Origin: Diphasiastrum complanatum | Lineage: Eukaryota; Streptophyta; Lycopodiopsida; Lycopodiales; Lycopodiaceae | Assembly: GCA_029204225.1 (NCBI GenBank) | Contig: CM055100.1 | Span: forward strand, 5,320,348 to 5,384,347 | Direction of reading: 5' to 3' | Length of the DNA: 64,000 nt | In this document: positions 22,342 through 33,946 of the stretch, piece after piece | How the letters are laid out: the number at the start of each line of letters is the position of its first letter | Position numbering within the stretch: the stretch's first letter is position 1 | Program-made: the position numbers and the translations under genes | Notes under the pieces: model-generated | Told to the model about the DNA's origin: nothing | What the model saw: the letters and a program-made list of their open reading frames with translations, nothing else | Database searches by the model: none

Positions 22342-23592
22342 CTATATTGATTTGAACATGGATCTTGGTATAACTCTAAGATTGGCTCTATGCTTGATGA
22401 AGAAACTTTTGCTCAAAGGTTTGGTGAGCATATCAGCAATGCAAGATGATGTGTCGATGTGCTCCAAATTGATTTCCCCTCCAATGAGCTTCTCTCTCAC
22501 GAAGTGATGTGCAACTTTGATATGCTTGCTCCTTGCATGGAATATCGGATTGTTGGCAAGGGCTTGGGCTGAAATGTTGTCACACATGATAATAGGTAGA
22601 TCCTCTTCGAAGATTATCTTTAGTTTCACTAGTAACCTCTTAATCCAAAGCACTTCCTTTGCTGTTGTAGTGAGTGCCTTGTACTCAGCTTCGCATGATG
22701 AGAGTGATACAATATCTTGCTTTTTGGAAAGCCAAGATATCAAGTTTCCTCCAAGATATATGACATAAGCACTTGTAGATTTTTGATTTGCTCTATCACT
22801 TGTAAAATCTGAGTCAGAATAACTAATAATAGAAAGATCTTCACTTTTATACAATAAACCAAAATCAAAAGTTGAAGATATATATCTAAGCACTCTCTTG
22901 GCCATTTTCCAATGATAGATAGTACGATTTTGCATAGCCTGGCTCAACTTATGAACACTAAAGCTTATGTCAAGTCTAGTTATTATGAGCCAAATTAAGG
23001 AGCCTATAAGACTTCTAAAAAGTGTGATGTCCACGAAGGACCTTTCATCAGCTTTGTTAGAATCCTTTACATTTTGTTCGATAGGTGTTTCTATACTCTT
23101 ACAGTTCAACATATTGAACTTCTTTAACATTGAAAGAGCATACTTGGATTGACATACAAAAGCTTTATCTTTAAGAAAGTCAATCTCTAATCCTAGAATA
23201 TAGTGAATTTTTTCAAGATCTTGCATCTTGAACTCTTTTCCAAGTGCAATCTTGGTTTCCTCAACTAACTTGATACTACTTCCTGTCAGAATGATATCAT
23301 TAACATAAATAAGACGAATGACAATATCTTTATCAAAAAACTTGACATATAAGGAAGGATCATAGTTACTAAGATTAAGTCAAGAATATCATGACCTTGG
23401 AGCTTGCTTCAATCCATATAAACTTTTGAAGAGCAAGCAAACTTTTTCTTTATCATGGATGAACCAAATAGGTTGATCCGTATAAATCTCTTCTTCTAGA
23501 TACCCATTTAGAAATGCATTAGAGACATCCAGTTGAAGAACTTGCCAATTGAAAAAACAAGCAAGAGAAATTATGATTCTAATTGATACCAT
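22342..23592 (-). pseudogene. Copia-3 reverse transcriptase-RNase H, YVDD changed to YVND
   Basis: Minus strand, [29 protein letters not shown], then a frame break near 23389. Next comes IYVND at 23296-23307, where the family has YVDD; the first active-site Asp is Asn. From 23226 the frame is open to 22342 with HYILGLEIDFL, RSLIGSLIWL, RNase H (YSDSDFTSDRANQKST, SSCEAEYKAL, MCDNISAQ) and the ADMLTKPL terminus. Reverse transcription would fail with the substituted Asp. Confidence 0.85.
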
Positions 23593-23706
23593 CTTTGCAA
23601 CTAGGGCAAAGGTCTCCTCATAATCAAGTCCATAAACTTGAGCAAAACCTTTAGCACAAAGCCTAGCCTTGTACTTGTTGATTGTGCCATCTTGATTATA
23701 CTTGAC

Positions 23707-24771
23707 TCAAAAAATCCACTTGCAACCAATGATGTGCTTGTTGGATGGAAGATCCACAAGCTCCCATGTCTTATTGGCCATCAAAGCTTCATATTTCTCC
23801 TTCATGGCAAGGTACCATTCCTTCGAGTTGAGTGCATCATATACAACCTTAGGCTCCTCATGAGAAATAAAATAGGCATAATTAGTGGAGTTGATTTTCA
23901 CTTGCTTGCCTCTATCTTCATAGGTAAGCCTTCTAGGCTTGGATCTTTCTCTTTGAGATCTCCTTGGTGAAAATATTCGAGGTGACTCCTCCTCAATTCT
24001 CGGCCCCATCTCTCCATGGTAATCTTCAAGGGTGATGATCGGAGTATCTTTGTGAGAATATTTGAACTCGGCCTCCTCAAGAATGTATTTTTGATCTTCA
24101 TGGAATATAACATCTCTACTCTCAATTGTAGTTGAGGTAGAGGGAACATATATTCTGTAAGCTTTCTTGTTGAATGCATATCCAACCATGATCCCTTTAA
24201 TAGAATTAGGATCATCTCTTTTCCTTGTTTCCAAGGGCACATTAACAAAGCAAGCACAACCAAAAACTCTAAGGTGATCTACCTTAGGTTTCTTTTTAAA
24301 CAAGACTTCTAAAGGTGATTTTCCAGCAAGTGCATTGTGAGGTAATCTATTGCACAAATAGTTTGCACAATTTATAGCTTCACCCCAATAATCAATAGGC
24401 AAAAAAGCTGCTACTCGAATTGCTTTAGCACATTCACATAAAGATCTATTTTTCCTCTCAACTACTCCATTTTGAGATGAAGAATAAGCACAAGAAAACT
24501 CTCTCTTTATTCCTTCACCTTCACAGTACTCATGAAACTTGTTGGAGATGTATTCACCTCCTCCATCACATCTTAAAGCTTTAACTTTAAAAGAAAACTG
24601 TTTTTCAACATAAGCTTTGAAGATTAGGAAGTGATAAAAAACCATTGCCTTTGAAGAAAGTAGATACATCCAGGTATATCTAGTAAAGTCATCAATAAAG
24701 GTGACAGAACATGTTGCACCACCAATACTTTTAGAAGAGAAAAAATGTACATCTGAGTGTATAAGCTCCAA
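23707..24771 (-). pseudogene. Copia-3 integrase
   Basis: 354-codon open block with ELIHSDVHFF (catalytic Asp), RCDGGGEYISNKF (Asp), GVVERKNRSLCE (Glu), the LRVFGCACFVNVP and GYAFNKKAYRIY blocks. The linker contains GPRIEEESPRIFSPRRS. It ends at the first RT residues. The catalytic triad is present. A frame break separates it from the upstream zinc domain near 24780. Confidence 0.88.
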
Positions 24772-24785
24772 AGGATGAGTAGTCT

Positions 24786-25980
24786 TTATAAAAGACTTCT
24801 GATATGGCTTTTTGTGTGACTTTTCAATGGCACAAGCTCACAAGGCTTGAAATCTTTAGAAAGAGATTTTGGAAGACCAATAGCCTTCACCTTCTTAACC
24901 ATAGAAGACATAGATTTGAAGTTAGGATGACCCAACCTTCTATGCCACAGCTCCTCCTTAGATAACAAAGCAGCTTCACAAAGGTTTGTATTCTCATAAG
25001 AATTCAACTTAAAAACTCCACCACATCTAGTTCCATCAGCAAGGATCTCATCTTTTCTCTTGATAAAACAAGTATTGGAGTTGAACTTTACATCACAACC
25101 ATTATCAAGCAACTTTTCTACACTAATTAAGTTCTTTGTGAGTTTTGGAAAGAAAAGAAAATTAGAAAGTGCAAGAAATTTTGAAGAAGCAGGTTTTAAT
25201 GGAATGTTGCCAATTCCTTCTATTGGGCACTCATGATCATTAGCTGTGTAAATAGATCTCTTGAGTCCTTTGAAAGGTAAGATTGAGTCAAATGACTCCT
25301 TTGAATAGCACATATGTGAAGAGGCTCCACTGTCTATGTACCAAGCTCCATCTTTCTTGAAAGGTGATGAAAAAAAACTAGACATCATAAGTGATCCTTC
25401 TCCATCACTTGCAACAGAATCTTCTTCAATATCTTTGGAGAGATTAGCTTGCTTGAGTTGGTTTTTCTTCTTGAAGCAATTAGAGGCATAGTGCCCCATC
25501 TTGCCATAGAAGAAACACTTCACTTTCTTCTTCTTGGTCTTTGAGTTAGAAGGATGAGATGTATCATCCTCTTCACCATCTTTGTCTCGATCTTTGGCTT
25601 TGTCTTTGTTGGATGCTTGAGAGAACTGATTCTTACTCCTTCCTTTCTACTTGCCTTTGACAAAGAGGGCTTTGTCACTTTCACCATGCTCGAGTTTGTT
25701 CATCCTGGAGAGTTTATAGCTTTGTCTAGCTTCTTCAGAAATAAGAATTCCTTGGAGAGTTTCTAGATTAGACAACTCGTCTTTAATAGCAAAAGACTGA
25801 ACAAGATTATCATAATCATCTCTCAAGCCATTCAGTATGACTTGAACTAGCTCATCTTGGTTAATGGTAACACCAACACAGGAAAGCTCTCTATGTAAAT
25901 CTTTAACTCTCAGATCATAGTTAGATGCACTCTCTTCACTTCTAGATCTAATTCCTAAGAGTGAGTATTTGATACAACTT
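24786..25980 (-). pseudogene. Copia-3 Gag C-terminus, zinc knuckle and protease
   Basis: Minus strand. The Gag part (about 25980-25560) holds LVQVILNGLRDDYDNLVQSF. The knuckle CFFYGKMGHYASNC (about 25500) has Tyr in place of the second Cys, so zinc binding is probably lost. The protease block AWYIDSGASSHMC (about 25330) keeps DSG. The pre-integrase LWHRRLGHPN block is near 24945. Confidence 0.82.
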
Positions 25981-27792
25981 CCTTCAAAGGAATATTTATA
26001 GGCTATAGTGAAAATAGCAAAGGATATAGGATATCTGATCCTATTTCAAGAAAAGTCAAAGTTAGCAAGGATGTCTTATTTGATGAATCTCAAAGTTACA
26101 AGTTGTCTCCAAATGCATCTAATCTTTTAGATGATGAAGATCTTGCAACACCCGAGGAGGAGCCTCTTGAAAATGATCTTTTGGAAGCTCAAAATCAAGT
26201 TCCAAAGGAGTCGAGAAGATCCACAAGGAGCAAGGCCGAGCCTTCAAGGCTCACATACTTTGAGAAAGAGAAGCAAAGGGAAGACACAACTCCTTCTGCC
26301 TCTTACTCTTTTCTAACCACAATGCTTGAAGAGCCATCATGTTATGAAGATGCAAGTAGATCACAAGTTTGGAGAGATGCAATGCAAGTAGAGTTTGATG
26401 CTTTGATAGATAATCAAACTTGGAATCTTGTACACCTTCCATATGGGGAGAAGCCACTTGCATGTAAGTGGATCTATAGATTAAAGTACAATCAAGATGG
26501 ATTTATAAAAAATTACAAAGCTAGATTGGTTGCTAAGGGGTTTCTTCAAACTAAAGACATAGACTATGAAGAAACATTTGCTCTTGTAGCAAAGCTTGCA
26601 ACCATTAGATTGACATTCGTATTGCTACTTTATTCAAGTGGAATCTCTATGAAATGGATGTGACAAATGCTTTTTTGAATGGCTACTTGGAGGAAATATA
26701 CATGTTGCAACCTGAGGCTTCATCAAGGATGGTGAGGAGGACAAGGTTTGTCACTTAAGGAAGAGCCTATATGGCTTGAAGCAAGCATCTAGAGCTTGGT
26801 ACTCTAGGTTGCATGATTTTCTCTACTCTCTTGGCTTTGTGATTAGCTCTTATGAGCCTTCTTTGTATATCAAATGCAATGATGGAAAGATCATCATTTT
26901 AGTACTTTAGGTTGATGATATCATATTGACAGGAAATGATGGTGAAGGCATAAGAAATGGTAAAGCTTCTTTGTCTAGTGAATTCAAGATGGTAGATCTA
27001 GGACTTCTTAAGTTCATACTTGGAATAGAAGTTACTAAAGGTAGTGATTCTACTTTTATAAGTCAATCAAAGTATGTTACTTCCATTCTTGAAAGGTTTG
27101 GTATGAAAGATTGTAAGGGGATTGACACCCCTATGGAGCAAGTTTGTAAAGTTACTAATGATTGTGATGAAGCATCCTTTGAGGACATCACACTCTTTAG
27201 GAAGCTAATAGGCTCCTTAATTTATTTGACAATCACTAGACCAGATTTGAGTTATAGTGTAAGCAAGTTAAGTCAATATATGCAAGGTCCTTTGATGAAT
27301 CATTGGAAAAGTGCCAAGAGAGTGCTTAGATATGTCTCTTCTACTAGATTTTTTGACATTCTCTATTAAGGATCTAACTTGTACTTGCGGGCATTTTTGG
27401 ATTCAGATTTTGCAGGAGACAAGATGGATAGAAGATCCATAAGTGCATTTGTCACTTTTCTTTGTGGAGGAGTGATATCTTGGCTTTCCAAAAAGCAAGA
27501 TACAATTTCTCTTTCCTCTTACGAAGCCGAGTACAAGGCATTGACTTCAACAACCAAAGAACTCCTATGGCTAAGAAGACTTTTGGTGAAGTTTCAATAG
27601 AACAAAGCATATTGAGATAGCTCATCACTTGTGAGGGAGAAGGTTCAATCCAAGGAGGTTCAACTTCATCATGTGCCATCATCTGAGTGCATAGCTGATA
27701 TCTTAACCAAATCTTTGGCTAAAGATTCATTTTTCAAGTTAAGAGATGCTCTTGGAGTTGTAGATAGATGTACATTAGACTTGCCAAGTTAG
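25981..27792 (+). pseudogene. Copia integrase tail-RT-RNase H, plus strand (Copia-4)
   Basis: Begins within integrase (FIGYSENSKGYRI-like sequence), then an acidic linker, SRRSTRSKAEPSRLTYFEKE, the RT block KPLACKWIYRLKYNQDG, and a frameshift near 26625. At 26908-26910 a TAG replaces the Tyr of YVDD. The frame reopens from 26926 (VDLGLLKFILGIEV, RPDLSYSVSKLSQYM); a stop at 27367 and a deletion near 27600 break RNase H. It ends LTKSLAKD...LPS at 27792, followed by GAAGTGAGGAGGAG and the LTR. It is closely related to the intact element at 34495-40806. Confidence 0.87.
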
Positions 27793-27805
27793 AAGTGAGG
27801 AGGAG

Positions 27806-28656
27806 TGTTAAAAATATCACTTCCAACTTGATGTACTTTGTAGATCTTAGGATAATTGATCTTGATAGGATCTCACACGTGTGGAGTCTGTTCCCACATG
27901 TGAAATAATGTACGTAAGTCACTTTTATAAAGTTAGATTGATTTTAGCTTGATCTACACTAGTGTGAAATTGACCTTTGAGTAGAATCTTGAAATTGGTC
28001 AAACTGGTCAAACTTTATGTAAATAGATTGGACTTCCATGTGAATGAGTTATCTCACCCATGTCAAGATACCATTCACATGTGTGGATAAGCTTCTAGAT
28101 GATAAGATAGGAAGATTCCATTAGATCTTATTTTATAGGGAATGTTCCTATAAATGTGGAAGACTAGCTTTTTGTTTTCTAGCCAAAGAGAATAGTCAAC
28201 TTTGGGAAATGAGCACATATGGCTCCCATTGGTGGATCTGGATAACTAGTCACTCTTCACACGTGTGAAGGCTTGCTGGACAGTACACAACTCGTGGATG
28301 TACTTGATCTATAAAGGGATCAACCAAATCAACGAGAAGTAGATGTGACATTGGCAAATTCTAGTCTTGCTTGTATTTCCACATTTGTCTTGTGTTTTTG
28401 TGATTGAAATGCATTTCTAAGCTTGATTACTTTACTATCTGTAAACAGGTCGTATAGGTATTGTCTTCCACACGTGTGAGGCCGCTCATCCAAGTTTTTA
28501 ATCATTTGATCCATTGCTCTTGCTTATATCATAGTGTAAAGCATCTAGATCAAGACCTAACACCTAGAACTTGATAGATCTTTGGATTACGCAATCAATA
28601 ACTCTTAATGATTGATAAGTACAATCATAATTGTCCTTTTTCTCTGAAAATTGATA
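27806..28656 (+). repeat. 3' LTR of Copia-4
   Basis: Starts TGTTAAAAATATCACTTCC after a polypurine tract and ends ...CTGAAAATTGATA, where the sister LTR at 31817-32583 ends TTGACA. About 851 bp. It contains CACACGTGTG or CACATGTGTG palindromes at 27874, 28076, 28258 and 28469, and a TATA-like CTATAAAGGG near 28308. Confidence 0.82.
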
Positions 28657-29272
28657 GTTGCTAGACGCAAAAACAATCTAATAGAGAGCTTATGCTAAAT
28701 ATAATCACAGCTTTAAGTGTTCCAATTGCCCGACAGGATCTTAAAAATTAATTCATACTCACAAAACAAGAGTACAATCTACCGAAGAGATTAGAAATGG
28801 TTTCTGTGTGTGGTATTATTGAAAAATAGATTCAATGTGAAGTTTAGTTTTGAAATAGATTGAAATAGCAGTGTGATAATGCAAGTTCCTCAGGTGTCAA
28901 AGACAGCCATCGTCTGATCAAAAACTGAGGAGTCATAGATGTCTACGTTTTGATCAGAGTGAGTACACAAGCGCGATCATACAGCAATAAAGTGCATTCA
29001 CTCACAACAAGCATTCATCTACATTATACATAGATAGAAAAGCATGTTGTTGCTATATTACACTGAAGCACAATCAAATAGCAAAAAAAACCAAAATGAC
29101 AGTGTAACTGGGGGGGCTCAAAATCATATGTCTCAGTGACGGAGCGTCTCAAGTAATCTGTGCTGGGATGATCTACTTATAGATTGCATCCATGTGTTAA
29201 CTACATTAAATGTTTGTCACCTGATTTGGTAAGTTGTTGTACTTGGAAGTATATGGCTTTTGTGACAACTAT
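28657..29272. other. Unassigned AT-rich spacer
   Basis: No open frame or domain recognised. It contains a G7 run at about 29110. Confidence 0.4.
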
Positions 29273-29395
29273 ACATAGTGTATACTATCAACCCGCAGGG
29301 AATGTTGACGTGGACGAGGACATCGCCAATTCTCTCACTTCACATTTTACGTGAAGTGGTTTTCTCTCACTTGGCAAATTTCGAGAAGGACTTCT
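29273..29395 (+). repeat. Second copy of the TGACAACTATAC element end
   Basis: About 120 bases closely match 10996-11120 (TGACAACTATACATAGTGTATAC, then GGGAATGTTGACGTGGAC, then TTCTCTCACTT). Flanks differ on both sides, so the match marks a defined element terminus. Confidence 0.75.
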
Positions 29396-30075
29396 ATGCC
29401 TTTTAAGGCAAGAGGCCTCTCTGCTATAATATTGCCTTCCTCTGTATTGGAAAGGACTTCTATTCTTTTTTTATCATATATAATAATATCTGCATCCTGA
29501 GAAACCTGAAAGGCCGTTAAGACAGGAGCATCTTGCTTTTGAGGGCCCTCGATTTTAGGTGCAATGCTTACACCGTTCTGTACATAGGTTCTGATCAACT
29601 CTTGCCAAAATTTATATACATCATTAGGAGTATACGACTCAAGAGTGAACTGTATTCACAAAACACATGAATCAGCAAATTACAAACAATGATAGTAAAT
29701 AAATATGAATTAGAATGAAAGAAATTACAAATGAACAGAATATTACCTTTTCAATATCTACATCCACTTGTAGATTATACCACTCAAAAAAGAACCTTGT
29801 ATTGTACAAGATGAACCATGCACAACTGAAAGCGTCTATTTGCTGTACACACTGCATATATTGAACAAAAATTAGTAATATTATGACAAAAAATTATATT
29901 TATGTTGTGATGATAAATTTAAACTAAAAAATAATACATGCATATCAGAGATAAATATACCTTGAGAGATTTAATGGTTATCTCTCCAATTGAGATTGCC
30001 GTTGTCGGTATTTCCCGAATGACATCATGAAGTAGAGAATTAAATTCTCTATGTGTATTAGCCAAAAAGTAGGAT
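29396..30075 (-). pseudogene. Three-exon fragment resembling a C48 (Ulp1-type) cysteine peptidase
   Basis: Minus strand. Exon a (upstream edge about 30075, to 29961) reads ANTHREFNSLLHDVIREI and GEITIKSLK. Exon b (29851-29747, 35 codons) reads CVQQIDAFSCAWFILYNTRF. Exon c (from 29649) reads FTLESYTPNDVYKFWQELI and runs to the junction near 29395. Introns of 109 bp (29852-29960) and 97 bp (29650-29746) have GT...AG ends, and the exons join in phase 0. The Q-x2-D-x-F-S-C-x-W-F-x-L-Y-N block resembles the Gln/Cys catalytic segment of Ulp1/SUMO-type proteases, which plant Mutator and CACTA elements sometimes carry. Cys is at codon 29824-29822. The expected His-Trp block is not in the fragment. 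It is truncated at both ends. Confidence 0.5.
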
Positions 30076-30295
30076 TCAAACTAGCCAAAGTGTCTCAATC
30101 CACTTTGTGTGTCTGATCTAGATAACTTGTTTTGTGGAATATTTGAGAGTCATCTCAAATACAGTTGCAAGTGTCTCACATAGGAAGGTAGTACATCCTT
30201 GAAAATACCTATAGTGAAAGAGAGCAGCAACTTTAAGTCTAATTGGAAGAAGCTCAAACATATCTCAGTCCAATAACTAAGAAGTCTTCATTAAA
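30076..30295 (+). other. Leader of the copia Gag fragment at 30296
   Basis: Sequence resembling the copia leaders elsewhere in the window (GAAAGAGAGCAGC..., AAGTCTAATTGG...), immediately before ATG 30296. No LTR is attached on its left. Confidence 0.4.
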
Positions 30296-30520
30296 ATGGC
30301 ATCTCAGGGAGGATATCTTCTAGAAGCCAGTGAAAGACTAAACATTTCTAATTACTCAATTTGGAAGTTCAGAATGGAGTCTATCTTGATACTCCAGGAT
30401 GTTATGGATATTGTGCTTGGTGTTGAGGAGGAGCCTCAAGCACAGGCTAAAATTCTTAAGTACAAGAAAAGAGCTAGAATGGCTCTACATTTCATTAAGA
30501 TGAATGTATATAATGTGGTG
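30296..30520 (+). pseudogene. Copia Gag N-terminal fragment, plus strand
   Basis: MASQGGYLLEASERLNISNY, SIWKFRMESILIL and KKRARMALHFIKMNV are the same layout as the Gag start of the intact element (MSSMGGYLMEPSERLTSTNY). It is cut after about 74 codons at a junction with a minus-strand copia near 30520. Confidence 0.85.
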
Positions 30521-31803
30521 AGATCCCACCAATAGCACTACTAGGAAGCCTATTACATAAGTAATTAGCACAAGTTATGGTCTCCCCCCAAAAAGTGATG
30601 GGTAGAGATGCATCAAGTCTTAAAGACTTTGCACATTCACAAAGACTCCTATTTTTCTTCTCGACCGCCCCATTTTGTTGGGGGGTGTAAGGACAAGTGA
30701 GCTCTCTCTTAATGCCATTGATCTCACAAAAGTCTCTCATCTTGTTGGAGATATAATTACCTCCATTATCACATCTTAGAACTTTAATGCAAGAACCAAG
30801 TTGCTTTTCCACTAGAGACTTAAACTTTACAAAAGCTTCATATACAAGGCTTTTCTTAGGCAATAATTCAATCCAAGTGTATCTAGTACAGTCATCTATA
30901 AAGGTCACATACATTAAAGCACTTCCATTACTTTCATGAGAAAAAGCATGTACATCTGAATGGATAAGATCCAAAGGTGAGGTAGATCTTGTTAAAGATC
31001 TCTTGTAGGAAGTCTTGTGTGACTTTGCAAGGCCACATGCCTCACACACTTTGCCACACTTCTTGAAACCTTTTGGTAGGCCGAGAGCTAGCTCCTTTGA
31101 TGCCATGGATTCCATTGATTGAAGACTAGGATGGCCCAATCTTTTGTACCAAAGCTCCACTTGAGTCATCTCCTCCCTAACCATATACACACTTTCAATA
31201 GCCACATTAACATGCAACTTAAAGAGCCTTCCTTGATTAATGCCACTAGCTATGCACTTATCACTTTTCAAGATGGAACACACTCCATTCTTGAAATGTA
31301 CATCTAGTCCATTGTCCACAATTAACACTCAGCAAGTTTTTTGTAATGGATGGAACATACAAAACATTATCAAGATCTATCCTCTTAGATGATCCTAAGC
31401 ATAATGGAATAGATCCTATGCCATCTATCTTACATTCTTGATCACTAGCAGTATTGATTGACTTCTTAGAATCATTACAAGAAAGTAAAGTAGAAAAGTA
31501 ATGCGTATTGAATGACATGTAGAACTAGCCCCACTATCAATCCACCATGTCTCTTGGCTTGATCTTGGTGTAGATGCTACCATCAAGGATGTGTTGAAGC
31601 CATCCCCTTCCTCCTTCCCTTGTGCAAGGTTGCCTTGATCTTCACTCCCTTGTGCATTCTTCTTCTTACCCAAAAATCGATCTTGACCAAAAATAATGAT
31701 GATACCTCTCTCCTTGAACTCGCTCTCTCAAGTAAAACTCAAAAACGACACATTATCAATGATTTCACAAGAACTATTAATCATTTAGATCACTCTTAGA
31801 CTT
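30521..31803 (-). pseudogene. Copia protease-integrase fragment, minus strand (Copia-5)
   Basis: Minus strand: GNLAQGKEEGDGFNTSLMVA, WWIDSGASSTCHS (protease Asp present, frame broken just after), the NLLSV block, LWYKRLGHPSLQS pre-integrase region with C-x3-C-x2-C, then integrase HSDVHAFSH, RCDNGGNYISNK and AVEKKNRSLCE. It ends at LPSSAIGGISPH at 30520. Gag is almost entirely deleted between the leader (about 31690-31800) and the protease. RT and 3' LTR are missing. Confidence 0.86.
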
Positions 31804-31816
31804 GGCTCTGATACCA
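31804..31816 (-). promoter_or_regulatory. Primer binding site of Copia-5
   Basis: Plus-strand GGCTCTGATACCA is the complement of TGGTATCAGAGCC, adjoining the LTR end at 31817. Confidence 0.9.
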
Positions 31817-32583
31817 TGTCAATTTTCAGTGAAAAAGGACAATTATGACTGTACTTATCAATCATTAAGAGTTATTGATTGCTTAATCCAAAGATCTATC
31901 AAGTTCTAGGTGTTAGATCTTGGTCTAGATGCTTTACACTACGATTTAGGCAAGAGCAATGGATCAAATGTTTCTACATTTCAATTACAAAAACACAAGA
32001 CGAATGTGGAAAATACAAGCAAGACTAGAATCTGCCAATGTCACATCAACTTCTCATTGATTTGGTTGATCCCTTTATAGATCAAGTACATCCACGAGAT
32101 GTGTACTGTCCAACAAGCCTTCACACGTGTGAAGAGTGCCTAGTCATCCAGATCCACCAATGGGAGCCATACGTGCTCATTTCCCAAAGTTGACTATTCT
32201 CTTTGGCTAGAAAACAAAAAGCTAGTCTTCCAAATTTATAGGAATATTTCCTATAAAATAGGATCTAATGAATTTTCCTATCTTATCATCTATAAGCCTA
32301 TCCACACTTTTGAATGGTATCTTGACATGTGTGAGTAATAACTCATTCACATGGAAGTCCAATCTATTTACATAAAGTTTGACCAATTTGACCAATTTCA
32401 AGATTCTACTCAAAGGTCAATTTCACACTAGTGAAGATCAAGCTAAAATCAATCTAACTTTATAAAAGTGACTAATTATAATCTTTCACACGTGGGAATA
32501 GGCTCCACACATGTGAGATCCTATCAAGATCAATTATCTTAAGATCTACAAAGTACATCAAGTTGGAAGTGATATTTTTAACA
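31817..32583 (-). repeat. 5' LTR of Copia-5
   Basis: Minus strand TGTTAAAAATATCACTTCC at 32583 to ...CTGAAAATTGACA at 31817, 767 bp. Same family as 27806-28656. It contains the CACACGTGTG palindrome near 32114 and related words near 32490-32520. Confidence 0.85.
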
Positions 32584-33946
32584 ATAGTTGATTGTAACGG
32601 GAGAGTTGTTCTGCAATATTCATGTTGTCTTCTCCGTTCATGTTCTTCTATCTCCCTTGCCCCATTTTTAACTGTACAATGACTTTGATTTTGGAATAAT
32701 CCGTAGCAAAGCCATGTCTTGATATCACATGCCCAAGAAAAACTCCGTGAGAAACCCATATCTGACACTTTTCTGGATTTAAGGAGATTTGGTACTTGCG
32801 GCAGTGTTCAAATACTTTTTCCAGATGATCTGGGTGGTCTATACCTGTGCTATGGACTCCGAGATCATCCAAGTATATTTCAAAGAATTTTTGTAGATAG
32901 TCTTTGAAAGTGAAGTCACTCTTTGGAATGTCCAAAAGGCATTACTTTACAGGCATAAGTGTCCCATTTTGTTGCGAAAGCTATTTTATAGCAATTTGTA
33001 GGTGCAATCATGACCTAGTTGTATGCACTAAATCCATCAAAAAATTGTAAGCTTCCGCTCTAGCAAGGCAGTCTAAAATGCTTTTAGTATAAGACAACTA
33101 AAAGTGATCCTTTCGTGTCACTTTGTTCAAAGCTTTGAGATTCACACAAATTCTCAATTTTCCACTCTTCTTAGGAACAATGACAATTGGTGAAATCCAT
33201 TCGGTGTGCTCGATCTCAAAAATGAAATCGGCTTCAAGCAATCTTTGTAACTCTTTCTTTATCAAATCCGTAATATTAGGATTACAACGATAGAACTTTG
33301 TGACCTTTGGAACTACATCAGGCATTAAGGGCATGGTATGCTCAATAACTAATGTCGAAATCTTTTTGAGATCTTTATAAGTCCGAGCAAAGCAATCTTG
33401 ATACTTAATAAGCAATTTCCATAGCGCTTGAAACTATTCAGGAGTAAGTTGTGCTCTAGCTTGTAGAATCTTTTCTGGTTCTCCTGGTTCAGCAAGATTC
33501 ATGGGCTGCGTCCTAGCTGGTGGGCCATCGTAAACATCTTTAGATTCTGACACTTGTTCTTCAGGTTCATGATGTGCTTTTGGTAACATAATAACCACAT
33601 CATTCAAAGTATAGCTTTTGAAATGCTCTGGCATATCATGTTGTACTTCATCTGATTTTTATTTTTCAAAAGGATTAGCCTTGGTTCTTCGTTTAGTTTT
33701 TTTAACAGGAATCGATCATGGAGGCAATGACTTCCTAGATGGTGATGTCTTCCGAGAACTCTGACTCAAAGAATCACCCTTGACTTTCCCTTTGACTTTG
33801 TCTAATAAATGTGGCACATTCTTAGAATCAACCTTTTGAGGTGGATTTTTCCATTTCAAGACTGTATTATAGTGTTGCTTGGTTTGTTTCTTCATCATTG
33901 GTCTTGTAATCTTGTCTGATGCGAATGTAATGCAGAAAAAATGCAC
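32584..33946 (-). pseudogene. Ty3/gypsy protease-linker and reverse transcriptase remnant (Gypsy-2)
   Basis: Minus strand. A Lys/Ser-rich linker (KQTKQHYNTVLKW, PHLLDKVKGKVKGDS; 33946-33716), then a Pro/Glu-rich block. RT follows: EHTEWISPIVIVPKKSGKLRICVN (about 33180), FDGFSAYN (about 33035), VMPFG (about 32945) and YLDD at 32864-32875. After it come CQIWVSHGVFLGHVISRHGF and a break near 32655. Several frameshifts are present. The left end abuts the Copia-5 LTR; the right end is interrupted at about 33947 and resumes at 41230. Confidence 0.86.

Larger units (their letters stand above)
21530..25980 (-). mobile_element. Copia element, minus strand, 5' end missing (Copia-3)
   Basis: A 3' LTR and nearly complete pol with the C-terminal part of Gag. 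The Gag N-terminus, leader and 5' LTR are lost at a junction near 25980 with an oppositely oriented copia. Several frame breaks and an altered RT active site show it is inactive. Confidence 0.88.
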
